A stretch of DNA of 43,715 nt, taken from the NCBI GenBank assembly GCA_946407735.1, contig CAMJPL010000026.1, forward strand, positions 1 through 43,715, read 5' to 3'. Numbering within the stretch: position 1 is the stretch's first letter; each line of letters opens with the position of its first letter. The notes under the pieces are model-generated. The model did no database searches. It had not been told where the DNA came from and saw only the letters and a list, made by a program, of their open reading frames with translations. Of this stretch, positions 7,209-15,935 are shown one piece after another. The DNA comes from an uncultured Clostridia bacterium (lineage in GTDB: Bacteria; Bacillota; Clostridia; Oscillospirales; CAG-272). A program made the position numbers and the translations under genes.

Positions 7209-10200
7209 ATGAATCGAACCGATACAAAACCCTCGGGCGGCGATCTTGCCGTCATACGCAGGGTGAAAAAGGCTCCGGAGGAGCCGCTCGCGCCGGAGAA
7301 GCAGAAGCTCAGCTCATCGAGCACGCTTTCGGCCGCGATGACCGCCGGAGGGTATGTCCTGAGGGCGCTCGTGGCGCTCGTCGCCGTCTTCTCGCTCACG
7401 ATGTTCATAAGCGACAGCTTCAAGACCATCGAGGCGGGCGGCCTCGGCGGCTGGCAGGTGCTGCTGGTCTCGCTAATCGCCGTCGCCTTCTTTTCTCTGA
7501 TGGCGCTGAACAAGGTCACGCTGCTCGCAGGACTGGCCGGGATAGCTCTCGCCGTCGGAGGCTTCTTCCTCTTCGCGAAGGAGCCGGTGAAGCTCGTCGT
7601 GAATTCGGCGCTCTGCCTCTGGAACCAGATAATGAACCGGCTCCTTACCGCCGGGTACAGAGCCTTCGAGACCGTCGAGTACGACAACGAGCTCGCCGAG
7701 GGATATGTCGTCGAGGACGAGCGGCTGCTGAATTACGCCCTCGTCGGGATGATAATCGTCATCGCCGCCATATACGTCTTCGCCGTCGTCAAGAAGACCC
7801 GCCTCTGGGCAGGCCTCGGCTTCGGTCTTATCGTAGCCGTCGGCGTCTTCACCTATAACGTCGCCAGAAACAACTGGTGGTTCGCCATGATGCTCGCCGC
7901 CATGGGCGGCATGCTGGCGCTCAAGCTGTATGACAGGCACTATATCCCCGCAGACGGGGAGGAGCCGGTGACCGATCTCGCCGGAAAGGAGACGGCCGCC
8001 TCGAAGAGGGCGAGACGCGCCGGAGGATTCAGGCGCCGCGCGCTCGGCGGCTTCGCCGGCTTCACCGCCATGCTGCTCATATTCATAGCCGCGGCGGCTC
8101 CGGCGGCCACGATAAAGCACCGCTGGGACTATTACGAGTTCATCGACCGCAAGCTCACCTACTTCAACGCCGTCACGTCGTCGTTCATCGTCGGCGAGGT
8201 GCCCAATCAGGGCGACCTCGGATATCTCGGCAACCTCGACACACTCAACGCGAGGGACGTCGAAACCGAGCTCCACGTCTTCACCGGTCAGGAGATGCTG
8301 AAGGTCCAGACGAGCTATCCCTACCCGCTCTACCTCCGCTCATGGGTCGGCACCTATTTCCAGGAGGATAAATGGTACAGCGCCACGACCGAGGACGTCG
8401 AGCGCTACCGCGCCCGCTTCGGCCCCGATTTCGTGCCCGAGCGGATAATGAAGAACTTCTACGGCACGCTCAGCTCGTATCTCATGAGGGTCAACTCCCT
8501 CTCGTCGTATTACGACCATATCGACGACGGCTTCACCACCATATCCGTCGACATGAAGAACGTGTCCAGCTCCGGCAACCTGCTGTTCATACCAACCTTC
8601 TTCGATCCCGACGGCGGGCTCATGAAATACGGCACGACCGAGTTCGAGCCGTATGAGGAGACGTATAAGAACTATTACGAGGGGATATTCACCACCGGCT
8701 GGCTCAACATAAACAAGCAGTACCGCGTGTCCGCCTATATCCCGTCCTACCGCAGCCCCGATTTCGATGAGAACCTGAAGGATCAGCTCGAGGACTACAG
8801 GCGTATAATCGAGCTCATACGGATGTACGATTCCGGCGTGATATCGGAATATCCCGAGCCGGAGCCGACACAGGATGTCTCCGAGGAAAACGGCGAGATC
8901 ACGATGACCGACGCCCTCACCGATCAGGCTCCCGTTTACAGCTACGACACCGTCCACCGCGCCTTCGACGCCTACACCGCCATGAGCCGCGAGGAGCAGA
9001 AGGACTTCCTTTACAACAACGTCACCCTCGCCGAGGATTACGAGAACTTCGTCCGTTCGGTATATCTCGGATATCCCCGCCTCGACGCGCTCAACAAGGC
9101 CGCCTTTACCATCATCGACATACTCAAGGAGAAATATCCCGACGTCATGGAGAAGGTCGAGACCGAGGAGGGCGTCTATGACGTGGGTCTGCTCTACGAA
9201 ATGATACCGTACGAGACGATCCGCACCGTCATCGACTGGCTGAGCGAGAATTTCACCTACACTCTGACGCCCGTCGAGTCGCGCTTCAAGAACCGCGACG
9301 CCATAACCACCTTCCTCAATGAGACGCATCAGGGCTACTGCGTGCAGTTCGCCACCACGGCGGCGCTCCTGCTCCGCGAGCTCGGCGTCCCGACCCGCTA
9401 CTGCGAGGGATATATCGTCGACAGCTTCGACCGCAACGATCTCTCGGCCTCCAACGCCGAGTACAACGAGAAGAACGAGATCGTCAACCGTTACAGCAGC
9501 TCCGTCCGCGACTGGGACGCCCACGCGTGGATCGAGTGCTATATCAATGGGCGCGGCTGGATGCAGTTCGAGACGACTCCCGAGTATTACGACTCGATGT
9601 ATAAGCTCTACGAGCAGACGACGACCAGCTATTCCCAGTCGTCCGGCCGCGTGAGCGAGCCTCTCACCGAAGCCGACGACGAGGAGGAGGACGACGAGGA
9701 GGAGACCGTAAAGGTCGATTATTCCGGCTATATCAGGGCCGGCGTCATCATCCTCATAGCCGTCGTGATCATCGGCGCCGTCGTCACCGTCATCACGAGG
9801 CTGGTGAAGAAATCGGGCGAGAACAACTACCGCCGCAGTCAGGATATAAGCGAATCGCGCCTCGACGGCCTGTCGGAGGACGATATCCGCAAGCTCGGGT
9901 ACAACCTGTCCCAGGATATCCTCGACGCCTGCGACGCTGCCGGGATCAGGCCTGATGTCGGCGAACTGCCGGCTGACTTCGCCTCCCGCGCCGACGCGGC
10001 CCTCGCCGAGCTGACCGAGAAGAAGACGAAGAGCGAATCCCTCGCCGAGCGCCTCACATATTCCGGCGCCGACGACGTGAAGCTGACCGACGTAATGCCG
10101 GTCATGGAGCGGATACGCTTCGGCGGAGGACTCGATATGAGCGGTCTCACGCTGCTCTCCGACTATTATCAGGCCCTGCGCGCCAGAGTGACGAAGGCGC

Positions 10201-10250
10201 TCAACCCCTTCGCCCGCTTCGGAGCGAGACACCTGAGACTCAAAATCTGA
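7209..10250 (+). CDS. transglutaminase-like domain multi-pass membrane protein
   Basis: 1013 residues from the chosen start. Five to seven hydrophobic segments span about residues 45-300. A large extracytoplasmic region follows, with the transglutaminase core: catalytic Cys711 in GYCVQFA, His772 in DAHAWIE and an acidic residue Glu788 in QFETTPEYY. An acidic stretch and one last transmembrane helix (VIILIAVVIIGAVVTVI) lead into a cytoplasmic tail. This layout matches the TgpA-like proteins that pair with MoxR and DUF58. The ORF is open from 7053, but the first 52 codons are mostly the repeat at 7081-7182, so MNRTDTKPSGG is taken as the start. Cysteine protease or protein cross-linking activity is plausible; the substrate is unknown. 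Confidence 0.88.
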   Translation: MNRTDTKPSGGDLAVIRRVKKAPEEPLAPEKQKLSSSSTLSAAMTAGGYVLRALVALVAVFSLTMFISDSFKTIEAGGLGGWQVLLVSLIAVAFFSLMALNKVTLLAGLAGIALAVGGFFLFAKEPVKLVVNSALCLWNQIMNRLLTAGYRAFETVEYDNELAEGYVVEDERLLNYALVGMIIVIAAIYVFAVVKKTRLWAGLGFGLIVAVGVFTYNVARNNWWFAMMLAAMGGMLALKLYDRHYIPADGEEPVTDLAGKETAASKRARRAGGFRRRALGGFAGFTAMLLIFIAAAAPAATIKHRWDYYEFIDRKLTYFNAVTSSFIVGEVPNQGDLGYLGNLDTLNARDVETELHVFTGQEMLKVQTSYPYPLYLRSWVGTYFQEDKWYSATTEDVERYRARFGPDFVPERIMKNFYGTLSSYLMRVNSLSSYYDHIDDGFTTISVDMKNVSSSGNLLFIPTFFDPDGGLMKYGTTEFEPYEETYKNYYEGIFTTGWLNINKQYRVSAYIPSYRSPDFDENLKDQLEDYRRIIELIRMYDSGVISEYPEPEPTQDVSEENGEITMTDALTDQAPVYSYDTVHRAFDAYTAMSREEQKDFLYNNVTLAEDYENFVRSVYLGYPRLDALNKAAFTIIDILKEKYPDVMEKVETEEGVYDVGLLYEMIPYETIRTVIDWLSENFTYTLTPVESRFKNRDAITTFLNETHQGYCVQFATTAALLLRELGVPTRYCEGYIVDSFDRNDLSASNAEYNEKNEIVNRYSSSVRDWDAHAWIECYINGRGWMQFETTPEYYDSMYKLYEQTTTSYSQSSGRVSEPLTEADDEEEDDEEETVKVDYSGYIRAGVIILIAVVIIGAVVTVITRLVKKSGENNYRRSQDISESRLDGLSEDDIRKLGYNLSQDILDACDAAGIRPDVGELPADFASRADAALAELTEKKTKSESLAERLTYSGADDVKLTDVMPVMERIRFGGGLDMSGLTLLSDYYQALRARVTKALNPFARFGARHLRLKI

Positions 10251-10275
10251 GAATCACAAAAGACAGAAACCCATC

Positions 10276-10680
10276 TTGACAACAACTGAGATAAACGAGA
10301 TCCCCGTCATGCTGCTGGCATATTACGGCGACGCCGTGATGGAGCTGCTGACGAGGGAGAAGATACTGAGATCCGGCGTCGGCGGGCTCGCCGCGGCGAA
10401 CAGGATGTCGCGCCGTTATATCACGCTCGAGGCGCAGTCCGACGCCTACGCGAGGATCGAGGACGCCCTCAGCGAGGAGGAAAAGGCGGTGTTCCGCCGC
10501 GGCAGGAACCACTCGTCGCGGGTGCCGGGACACGGCTCGGCGGCGCAGTATCACCGCGCCACCGGCCTCGAGGCGCTGTTCGGCTTGCTCTGGCTCAAGG
10601 GCGGCGAGGAGCGGGCGAGGGAGCTGTTCGAAGCCGCCTATCCCGCCGAGGAAGGAGGCGCGGCCGATGGAAAGACTTAA
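10276..10680 (+). CDS. mrnC: Mini-ribonuclease III (MrnC)
   Basis: A 134-residue RNase III domain without a double-stranded-RNA-binding domain, the hallmark of Mini-III. Visible signatures are LAYYGDAVMELLTRE near the N-terminus, RRGRNHSS in the middle and HRATGLEALFGLLWL near the C-terminus. In Bacillus subtilis the enzyme matures 23S rRNA ends. The start is a TTG at 10276; no ATG lies in a suitable place. It begins 25 bp after the transglutaminase gene, and its last 14 bp overlap the start of wecB, so the two are translationally coupled. Confidence 0.92.
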   Translation: MTTTEINEIPVMLLAYYGDAVMELLTREKILRSGVGGLAAANRMSRRYITLEAQSDAYARIEDALSEEEKAVFRRGRNHSSRVPGHGSAAQYHRATGLEALFGLLWLKGGEERARELFEAAYPAEEGGAADGKT

Positions 10681-11788
10681 GCTGCTGATGATCTTCGGCA
10701 CCCGGCCGGAGGCGATAAAGATGTGCCCGCTCGCCCTCGAGCTGAAAAGGCACGGCGCCTTCGAGACGAGGGTGCTCCTGACCGGACAGCACAGAGAGCT
10801 CGCCGATTCGGTGATGTCCGCTTTCGGCGTCAGCGCCGATTACGATCTCGCCCTCATGCGCCCCGGACAGACGCTTACCTCGCTGACAACAGGGATCCTT
10901 GACGGCGTCGGAAATGTCCTTGAAAACGAATTCAGACCAGATTACGCCCTCGTACACGGCGACACGACGACGGCCTTCGCTTCGGCGCTGTCATGCTTCT
11001 ACCATCAGGTGAAGACGGCGCACGTCGAGGCGGGGCTGCGCACCCGCGACATATGGGCTCCCTTCCCGGAGGAGGCCAACCGCGCGATGATATCGCGCAT
11101 CGCCTCGCTGCATTTCGCCCCGACGAAGGGGAACGAGCGTAATCTCCGCGACGATCACATAACTGAGGGAGTCTATGTCACCGGCAATACCGGCCTCGAC
11201 GCCTTCCGCTACACGATAAAGGAGGACTACGTCTTCGCCGATCCGGCGCTGCGTGAGCTCGACTTCAAAAAATACCGCACGATCGTCCTGACGGCGCACC
11301 GGCGCGAGAATATCGGCGCCGGGATAGAGGGCATCTGCCGCGCGGTAAAACGCGCCGCCGAGATGCGGCCGGATATACAGTTCGTATATCCGATGCACCC
11401 GAATCCGGCCGTCCGGAGCACCGTCCTGCCGATCCTCGGCGGGATCGACAGGGTGCGGCTCATCGAGCCTCTCGACGTCTTCGACATGCACAACCTGATG
11501 GCGAGATCGTATCTGTGTCTTACGGACAGCGGCGGCCTTCAGGAGGAGGCTCCGGCGCTGGGTCTGCCGGTGATCGTGCTGAGAGGCGAGACGGAGCGCC
11601 CGGAGGCGGTCGAAGCCGGAACGGTGGTGCTCGCCGGGACGGATGAGGAAAAGATACTCGCCGAAACGCTCTCGCTGCTCGACGACGAAGCCCGCTACCG
11701 CAGGATGCGCCGCGCCGTGAACCCGTACGGCGACGGACACGCGTCCGAGAGGATAGCCGGAGTGTTCGAAACGATCATGAATCGGTAA
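10667..11788 (+). CDS. wecB: UDP-N-acetylglucosamine 2-epimerase (non-hydrolysing)
   Basis: A 373-residue GT-B-fold epimerase converting UDP-GlcNAc to UDP-ManNAc for wall teichoic acid, capsule or other surface glycan synthesis. Family motifs are FGTRPEAIKMCPL at the N-terminus, GDTTTAFA, HVEAGLRT, FPEEANR, NTGLDA, LTAHRREN and TDSGGLQEEAP. The length matches the family (about 370-390). A good ribosome binding site, GGAGG, lies upstream within the end of mrnC. No ManNAc dehydrogenase or glycosyltransferase lies beside it, so the final glycan cannot be named. Confidence 0.95.
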   Translation: MERLKLLMIFGTRPEAIKMCPLALELKRHGAFETRVLLTGQHRELADSVMSAFGVSADYDLALMRPGQTLTSLTTGILDGVGNVLENEFRPDYALVHGDTTTAFASALSCFYHQVKTAHVEAGLRTRDIWAPFPEEANRAMISRIASLHFAPTKGNERNLRDDHITEGVYVTGNTGLDAFRYTIKEDYVFADPALRELDFKKYRTIVLTAHRRENIGAGIEGICRAVKRAAEMRPDIQFVYPMHPNPAVRSTVLPILGGIDRVRLIEPLDVFDMHNLMARSYLCLTDSGGLQEEAPALGLPVIVLRGETERPEAVEAGTVVLAGTDEEKILAETLSLLDDEARYRRMRRAVNPYGDGHASERIAGVFETIMNR

Positions 11789-11798
11789 ACAATCAAAA

Positions 11799-11835
11799 GC
11801 AAAAAAATCTTTTGGATAGAAAAGGGGTCTAACCC
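11799..11835 (+). repeat. partial dispersed element after wecB
   Basis: Sequence resembling the left arm of the dispersed hairpin element (AAAAAATCTTTTGGATAG, then AAAAGGGGTC) begins just after the wecB stop codon. The long terminal hairpin is absent, so it looks like a truncated or diverged copy. Confidence 0.5.
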
Positions 11836-11875
11836 GGAATAACTGTCGTAATCCAAATAACCGGAGGATAAATCA

Positions 11876-12835
11876 ATGTATTATGTAGGTATCGATCTCG
11901 GCGGGACCAACATCGCCGTCGGAGTAGTTTCGCAGGACTACAAGATCATCGCCAAGGACAGCTGCCCCACCAAGGCGGACCGCGATCCTGAGCTCATCAT
12001 CAAGGATATGGGAGCTCTCTGTGACAGAGTGATCGAGAAGGCCGGCATCACTTATGACGACGTGATATCCGCCGGAATCGCCACTCCCGGCACGGCCGAC
12101 AGCTCGACCGGCATCGTGGAGTACGCGAACAACCTTCCCTTCCGTCACTTCCCGCTCGCCGACACGCTCAAGAAGTACACGAAGTTCAAGGAAGTGCACA
12201 TCGAGAACGACGCCAACGCGGCGGCGTGGGGCGAGGCTGTTGCCGGCGCGGCGAAGGACGTCAAGGACAGCGTCTTCATCACCCTCGGCACCGGAGTCGG
12301 CGGCGGCATCGTCATCGACCGCAAGGTGTATTCCGGCTTCAACTACGCCGGAGCCGAGCTCGGGCATATGGTCATCGTCTATGAGGGCGAGCAGTGCACC
12401 TGCGGCCGCAAGGGCTGCTGGGAGGCCTATTCGTCGGCCACCGGCCTCATCCGCATGACGAAGAAGAAGATGCAGGAGTGCCCCGATTCCACGATGTGGA
12501 AGTATGTCGGCGGCGATATCTCCAAGGTCAGCGGACGCACCGCCTTCGCCTGCATGGAGAACGACAACGACAAGCCGGCCGCCGAGGTCGTCGACGATTA
12601 TATCGCCTACCTCGCCTGCGGACTCATCAACATCATCAACATCTTCCAGCCGGAGATCCTCTCTATCGGCGGCGGCATCTGCCATGAGGGCGAATGGCTC
12701 ATGGCTCCGCTCCGCAGGCATATCGAGAAGGCAACCTACGGCGGCGAAGGCAGCACCATCAAACAGTGCAAGGTCGTCATCGCCGAGCTCGGCAACGACG
12801 CCGGCATCATCGGCGGCGCCGTGCTGGGTATCTGA
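11876..12835 (+). CDS. ROK family sugar kinase (glucokinase-like)
   Basis: A 319-residue ROK protein. It has the N-terminal phosphate-binding motif GIDLGGTNIAVGVV, the DNDAN-type motif IENDANAAAWGE, GTGVGGGIV and the ROK zinc site CTCGRKGCWEAY. There is no N-terminal helix-turn-helix, so it is a kinase rather than a ROK repressor. Glucose or a related hexose is the likely substrate, phosphorylated with ATP in the cytoplasm. A strong ribosome binding site (CCGGAGG) precedes the ATG. It lies 88 bp downstream of wecB and upstream of a solute-binding lipoprotein, fitting a role in sugar use. A hairpin (12859-12867/12872-12880) follows 23 bp after the stop. Confidence 0.92.
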   Translation: MYYVGIDLGGTNIAVGVVSQDYKIIAKDSCPTKADRDPELIIKDMGALCDRVIEKAGITYDDVISAGIATPGTADSSTGIVEYANNLPFRHFPLADTLKKYTKFKEVHIENDANAAAWGEAVAGAAKDVKDSVFITLGTGVGGGIVIDRKVYSGFNYAGAELGHMVIVYEGEQCTCGRKGCWEAYSSATGLIRMTKKKMQECPDSTMWKYVGGDISKVSGRTAFACMENDNDKPAAEVVDDYIAYLACGLINIINIFQPEILSIGGGICHEGEWLMAPLRRHIEKATYGGEGSTIKQCKVVIAELGNDAGIIGGAVLGI

Positions 12836-12858
12836 CGGGATATAACCGACATTCTGAG

Positions 12859-12880
12859 GCAGGGGGATATTTCCCCCTGC
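12859..12880 (+). terminator. hairpin after the ROK kinase
   Basis: Perfect 9-bp stem with a TATT loop shortly after the kinase stop codon. There is no clear T-run, so it may be a weak terminator or a 3'-end stabiliser. Confidence 0.5.
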
Positions 12881-12896
12881 GTATGATTTCATAAGG

Positions 12897-13304
12897 ATGA
12901 AACGCCCGGTAAAGATAAAAGCGACCACCGTATATGCATCTCTTCTCCTTATCATCGCCGCTGCGGCGCTTTTTTCCGCCGTCCATACATGTATCGGCCG
13001 CGCCTCTGCCGTTGCCGCCTCCGGCGTCACCGCCGCCTTCGTCACCGCCGCCTTCGTCACCGCCGCCTTCGTCACCGCCGCCTTCGTCACAGACGAAAAC
13101 GCTTCCGGCGAAGTGATGTACCGCGTCACCGTCGAAAACCGGAACGGACTGTTTCTGTTCTATTATAAAAAGCCGCCGGATAAAATTGTCATATATACGG
13201 ATAAAGAGACAAAGGAGGGCGATCTTGTCATCGCCCTGACGGCGGGGAACATGACTCACTCTTATCCGCCCGTATGCAAGGCGGAGCTTACCTTGATATT
13301 TTAA
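12897..13304 (+). CDS. small secreted or membrane-anchored protein with TAAFV repeats, unknown function
   Basis: 135 residues, not recognised. An N-terminal hydrophobic segment (about residues 11-30) suggests a signal anchor. A stretch with four TAAFV repeats follows (about residues 44-63), encoded by a 15-bp tandem repeat at 13025-13090. The rest is a small domain rich in beta-forming residues (YRVTVENRNGLFLFYY... IVIYTDKE). AAGG a few bases before the ATG is a plausible ribosome binding site. It sits between the ROK kinase and a solute-binding protein, which does not settle a function. The antisense strand is also open here, but its product is dominated by low-complexity sequence. Confidence 0.6.
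   Translation: MKRPVKIKATTVYASLLLIIAAAALFSAVHTCIGRASAVAASGVTAAFVTAAFVTAAFVTAAFVTDENASGEVMYRVTVENRNGLFLFYYKKPPDKIVIYTDKETKEGDLVIALTAGNMTHSYPPVCKAELTLIF
13025..13090 (+). repeat. 15-bp in-frame tandem repeat
   Basis: Four perfect copies of GTCACCGCCGCCTTC (starting 13025, 13040, 13055, 13070) and a partial fifth. The period is a multiple of three, so copy-number change would keep the frame and only alter the number of TAAFV units. Confidence 0.9.
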
Positions 13305-13327
13305 ATGAATCCAATGGGGGGCAATTG

Positions 13328-14803
13328 ATGAATAAGATACGTATCGTATCGATAGCTCTGTTTGCCGCGCTGACGCTGTCCGTCTTCGCCGCCTGCGGCG
13401 ACGACGTTTCGCTCGATCCGCCTGTCGGAGGCGCGGCTTCGACGACGGCGGCCGAGGGCGGAGAACCCGCCGAGACGGCCGATCCCGAGATCGCCGAGAT
13501 GGAAGCCGCTCTCGCGGCCGTTCCCGAAGCCGATCTCGGCGGCAGAAAGTTCAACATCCTCGCCCGCGCCGCCGTAGGCACCTCCGAGAAGGAGATCTGG
13601 GTCGAGAGCGAGAACGGCGACGTCCTGAACGACGCCGTCTACCGCCGCAACAGCCTTGTAAACGAGAAATTCAACACCGAGGTGACGCTCGTCACCGGCG
13701 ACCCGAACGGAGGGCTGAAAAAGTCTGTCCTCGCCGGAGAGACGACATACGATATCGCCATGCCCGGCATAAGCGACGCCTCGACGCTCGCCTCTGGCGG
13801 CGTCATAATGAGCTTCACGAGCCTGCCGTACAACGATCTTACGAAGCCGTGGTGGGAGCTCGGCACGGCTCAGCTCAATATCGCCGGAAAGGTCTTCTTC
13901 ATGAACTCGGCGGTGAACTATCTCGCCGACGACGTCACGTACATAATGATGTTCAACAAGCAGCTGATAAAGGACTATAAGATGGAAGAGCCGTATCAGC
14001 TGGTGCGCGACGGCAAGTGGACCATCGACGTCTTCACCGAGATGATACAGGACATCTCGACCGACATCGACGGCGACGGCCAGTTCACGGAAAACGATCT
14101 CTACGGCTTTATCGGCACCGCCGGATATCCGAACGCCTTCTTCTACGGCTCCGGGCTGTCCTACATCGAGGCCGACAACGACACCGGCCTTCATCTGGCG
14201 CTCGACACCGAGAAGGCGACTCTGGTGCTCGAGAAGGTCAACGCCATATATCACGGCAACAACGCCGCCTGGATCTCTCCCGGCGGTCAGGAGTCGGTCG
14301 GCATGAACATCTTCATGGGCAACGGCGGCCTGTTCTACGGCGAGGTGCTGTCGTACATCGTCAACATGCGCAAGATGGAGACCGACTTCGGCGTCCTTCC
14401 CGTCCCGAAGTGGAACGAGCAGCAGGAGAACTACCACACCTACGTCGCCACGATATCGTCGACGATGGTCATCCCGATGAACTGCCCCGATACGGCGGCC
14501 CTGTCGTCGGTGCTCGAGGCGATGACGATCTACTCTCGTCAGTACGTCACGCCCGCCTACTACGATATCGCCCTCTCCGGCAAGTTCGCCCGCGACGAGG
14601 AATCCGGCGAGATGCTCGAGATCATACGCCGTCACCGCGTGTATGACTTCGGCATGGCGTACTCCGTCATCGGCATATCCGACGTCTTCTCGAGTCTGGT
14701 CAACAAGAACAGCTCCGACCTCGTCTCGACATACGAGAAGAAGTCGAGCAAGGCTCAGACGCAGATCGACAAGATCACCGCGAAATTCTCCGAAATGGAA
14801 TAA
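13328..14803 (+). CDS. extracellular solute-binding lipoprotein (ABC type)
   Basis: A 491-residue lipoprotein. The signal peptide ends in VFAAC, with the lipidated cysteine at 23, then a Ser/Thr/Glu-rich linker. The mature protein has the two-lobed family-1 binding-protein pattern (LNDAVYRRN near the N-terminus, TYDIAMPG, KPWWELG, MFNKQLIKDY, KWTIDVF). An EF-hand-like loop, DIDGDGQFTEND, follows, like the calcium loop of the alginate-binding protein AlgQ. The start at 13328 has GGGGGG upstream; a longer ORF from 13274 would overlap the preceding gene and lack a signal peptide. No permease genes are nearby. Two paralogues lie at 23179 and 31437. An oligosaccharide ligand is likely but unproven. 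Confidence 0.88.
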   Translation: MNKIRIVSIALFAALTLSVFAACGDDVSLDPPVGGAASTTAAEGGEPAETADPEIAEMEAALAAVPEADLGGRKFNILARAAVGTSEKEIWVESENGDVLNDAVYRRNSLVNEKFNTEVTLVTGDPNGGLKKSVLAGETTYDIAMPGISDASTLASGGVIMSFTSLPYNDLTKPWWELGTAQLNIAGKVFFMNSAVNYLADDVTYIMMFNKQLIKDYKMEEPYQLVRDGKWTIDVFTEMIQDISTDIDGDGQFTENDLYGFIGTAGYPNAFFYGSGLSYIEADNDTGLHLALDTEKATLVLEKVNAIYHGNNAAWISPGGQESVGMNIFMGNGGLFYGEVLSYIVNMRKMETDFGVLPVPKWNEQQENYHTYVATISSTMVIPMNCPDTAALSSVLEAMTIYSRQYVTPAYYDIALSGKFARDEESGEMLEIIRRHRVYDFGMAYSVIGISDVFSSLVNKNSSDLVSTYEKKSSKAQTQIDKITAKFSEME

Positions 14804-14941
14804 AAAACGTTTCCGGGAGCCGCCGAACCCGGGATTTTCCGCGGATCAGACTGTCATGACGGATATAGGAGATACATCATACATACAGTATCACTCATAC
14901 AGCATCATTCACATGCTGAGCATAAGCCAAAACATCCGCAG

Positions 14942-15028
14942 GGGCGGGCATTGCCCGCCCGGCTCAAAGCAAATAAGCCTTTGAAATATACGGCGATATC
15001 AGAAAAAGTCCGCTTCGCGGACTTTTTC
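14942..15028. terminator. bidirectional terminator between convergent genes
   Basis: Two hairpins lie between the solute-binding protein and the convergent isomerase gene: 14942-14960 (9-bp GC stem) and 15002-15013/15017-15028. The second has A-runs on its left arm and T-runs on its right arm, so it can terminate transcription from both sides. Its core GTCCGC/GCGGAC matches that of the dispersed elements A-C. Confidence 0.75.
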
Positions 15029-15054
15029 ATATTATAATTTATAACTGCATGAGC

Positions 15055-15879
15055 TTACAGCGACAGCATGTACTCGCACATCTTGCGGCAGTATATCAGC
15101 TTTTCGCGCCTTATCTCGATCGGGCATCTTCTCTCGCCGGGGATCTCCATGTTGAAAAGCCCCGAATAGCCTGTCTCCTTAAGAGCCGCCATGACCTCGT
15201 CCCAGGCTATGTTCCCGCGCCCGTACGGCATGAGGTGCATGTCGGATGTGGTGTCATTGTCGGCGATATGAAGGGCCTTCAGACGGCTCCCGGCGGCGAG
15301 TATAAAGTCGCGCTGAGTCTGGATGCTGTCCTCCGGGCTCTTTATGATATTCAGATGCCCGGTATCGAGGCAGATCCCGAGATTGCCGTCGCTGCCGACC
15401 GCGTCTATGATCGCGTTCAGGTCCTCGGCGGTCCGGGGCGCTCCGGCGCCTGTCAGGTTCTCGAGGCAGATGACGAAGCCGGTGCCTTTGATATAATCGG
15501 TAAGCGCCGACAGCGCCTTTACCCGCCTGTCGAATCTTTCAGCGTCGTCAAGCCCCCTGCCTCCGGCGGCGTGGAGGACGCCGGCCTTTATCCCGAGGGC
15601 GATGAAAAGATCGCACCATTTCTTTAAGGTATCGACCGCGTCGTCGGCGCAGAGATCGACTTTCAGGAGCATATGCCCCTGCGGGAAGTCGAATCCGAGA
15701 TCGTCCGCGTACCGCTTCAGCTTCATGCCCTTTTTTTCGGCATCGCCGCGGCTCAGAAGCTCGGCTCCGTGCTCGTCGGAGAATTCGGTGTGCCTGAATC
15801 CCACGCGGATGAATTCGCGGATCATCTCCTCAGATGACAGATCGACATAATAGCTCGACCATACCGAATAATCCAGCAT
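15055..15879 (-). CDS. sugar phosphate isomerase/epimerase (TIM-barrel, xylose-isomerase-like)
   Basis: A 274-residue AP-endonuclease-2 / xylose-isomerase-like TIM barrel. Putative metal ligands occur in the expected order: CLENLTG (Glu), CLDTGHLN (Asp/His), ALHIADND (His) and NMEIPGE (Glu). Such proteins isomerise or epimerise free or phosphorylated sugars, inositol derivatives or related polyols. A clear ribosome binding site (GGAGG) lies 7-8 nt before the ATG. It starts 56 bp after the isopropylmalate-synthase-like gene on the same strand and is probably its operon partner. The substrate cannot be assigned. Confidence 0.85.
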   Translation of the reverse strand: MLDYSVWSSYYVDLSSEEMIREFIRVGFRHTEFSDEHGAELLSRGDAEKKGMKLKRYADDLGFDFPQGHMLLKVDLCADDAVDTLKKWCDLFIALGIKAGVLHAAGGRGLDDAERFDRRVKALSALTDYIKGTGFVICLENLTGAGAPRTAEDLNAIIDAVGSDGNLGICLDTGHLNIIKSPEDSIQTQRDFILAAGSRLKALHIADNDTTSDMHLMPYGRGNIAWDEVMAALKETGYSGLFNMEIPGERRCPIEIRREKLIYCRKMCEYMLSL

Positions 15880-15935
15880 AACAAACCTCCGGGTGATATT
15901 ATGATGTTATGAGTCGGGGATCGTATTCCTTGATC

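Noticed and set aside
8340..10232. Long minus-strand ORF of 630 codons opposite the transglutaminase gene
   Set aside because: The plus-strand frame has recognisable transglutaminase motifs. The antisense product is a low-complexity shadow caused by GC-rich codon bias; the same holds for 15909-17585 (+), 41353-43080 (-), 38291-39796 (-) and 29037-30887 (-).
13025..13090. 15-bp tandem repeat considered as a CRISPR-like array
   Set aside because: The units are contiguous with no spacers and keep the reading frame of a coding gene.
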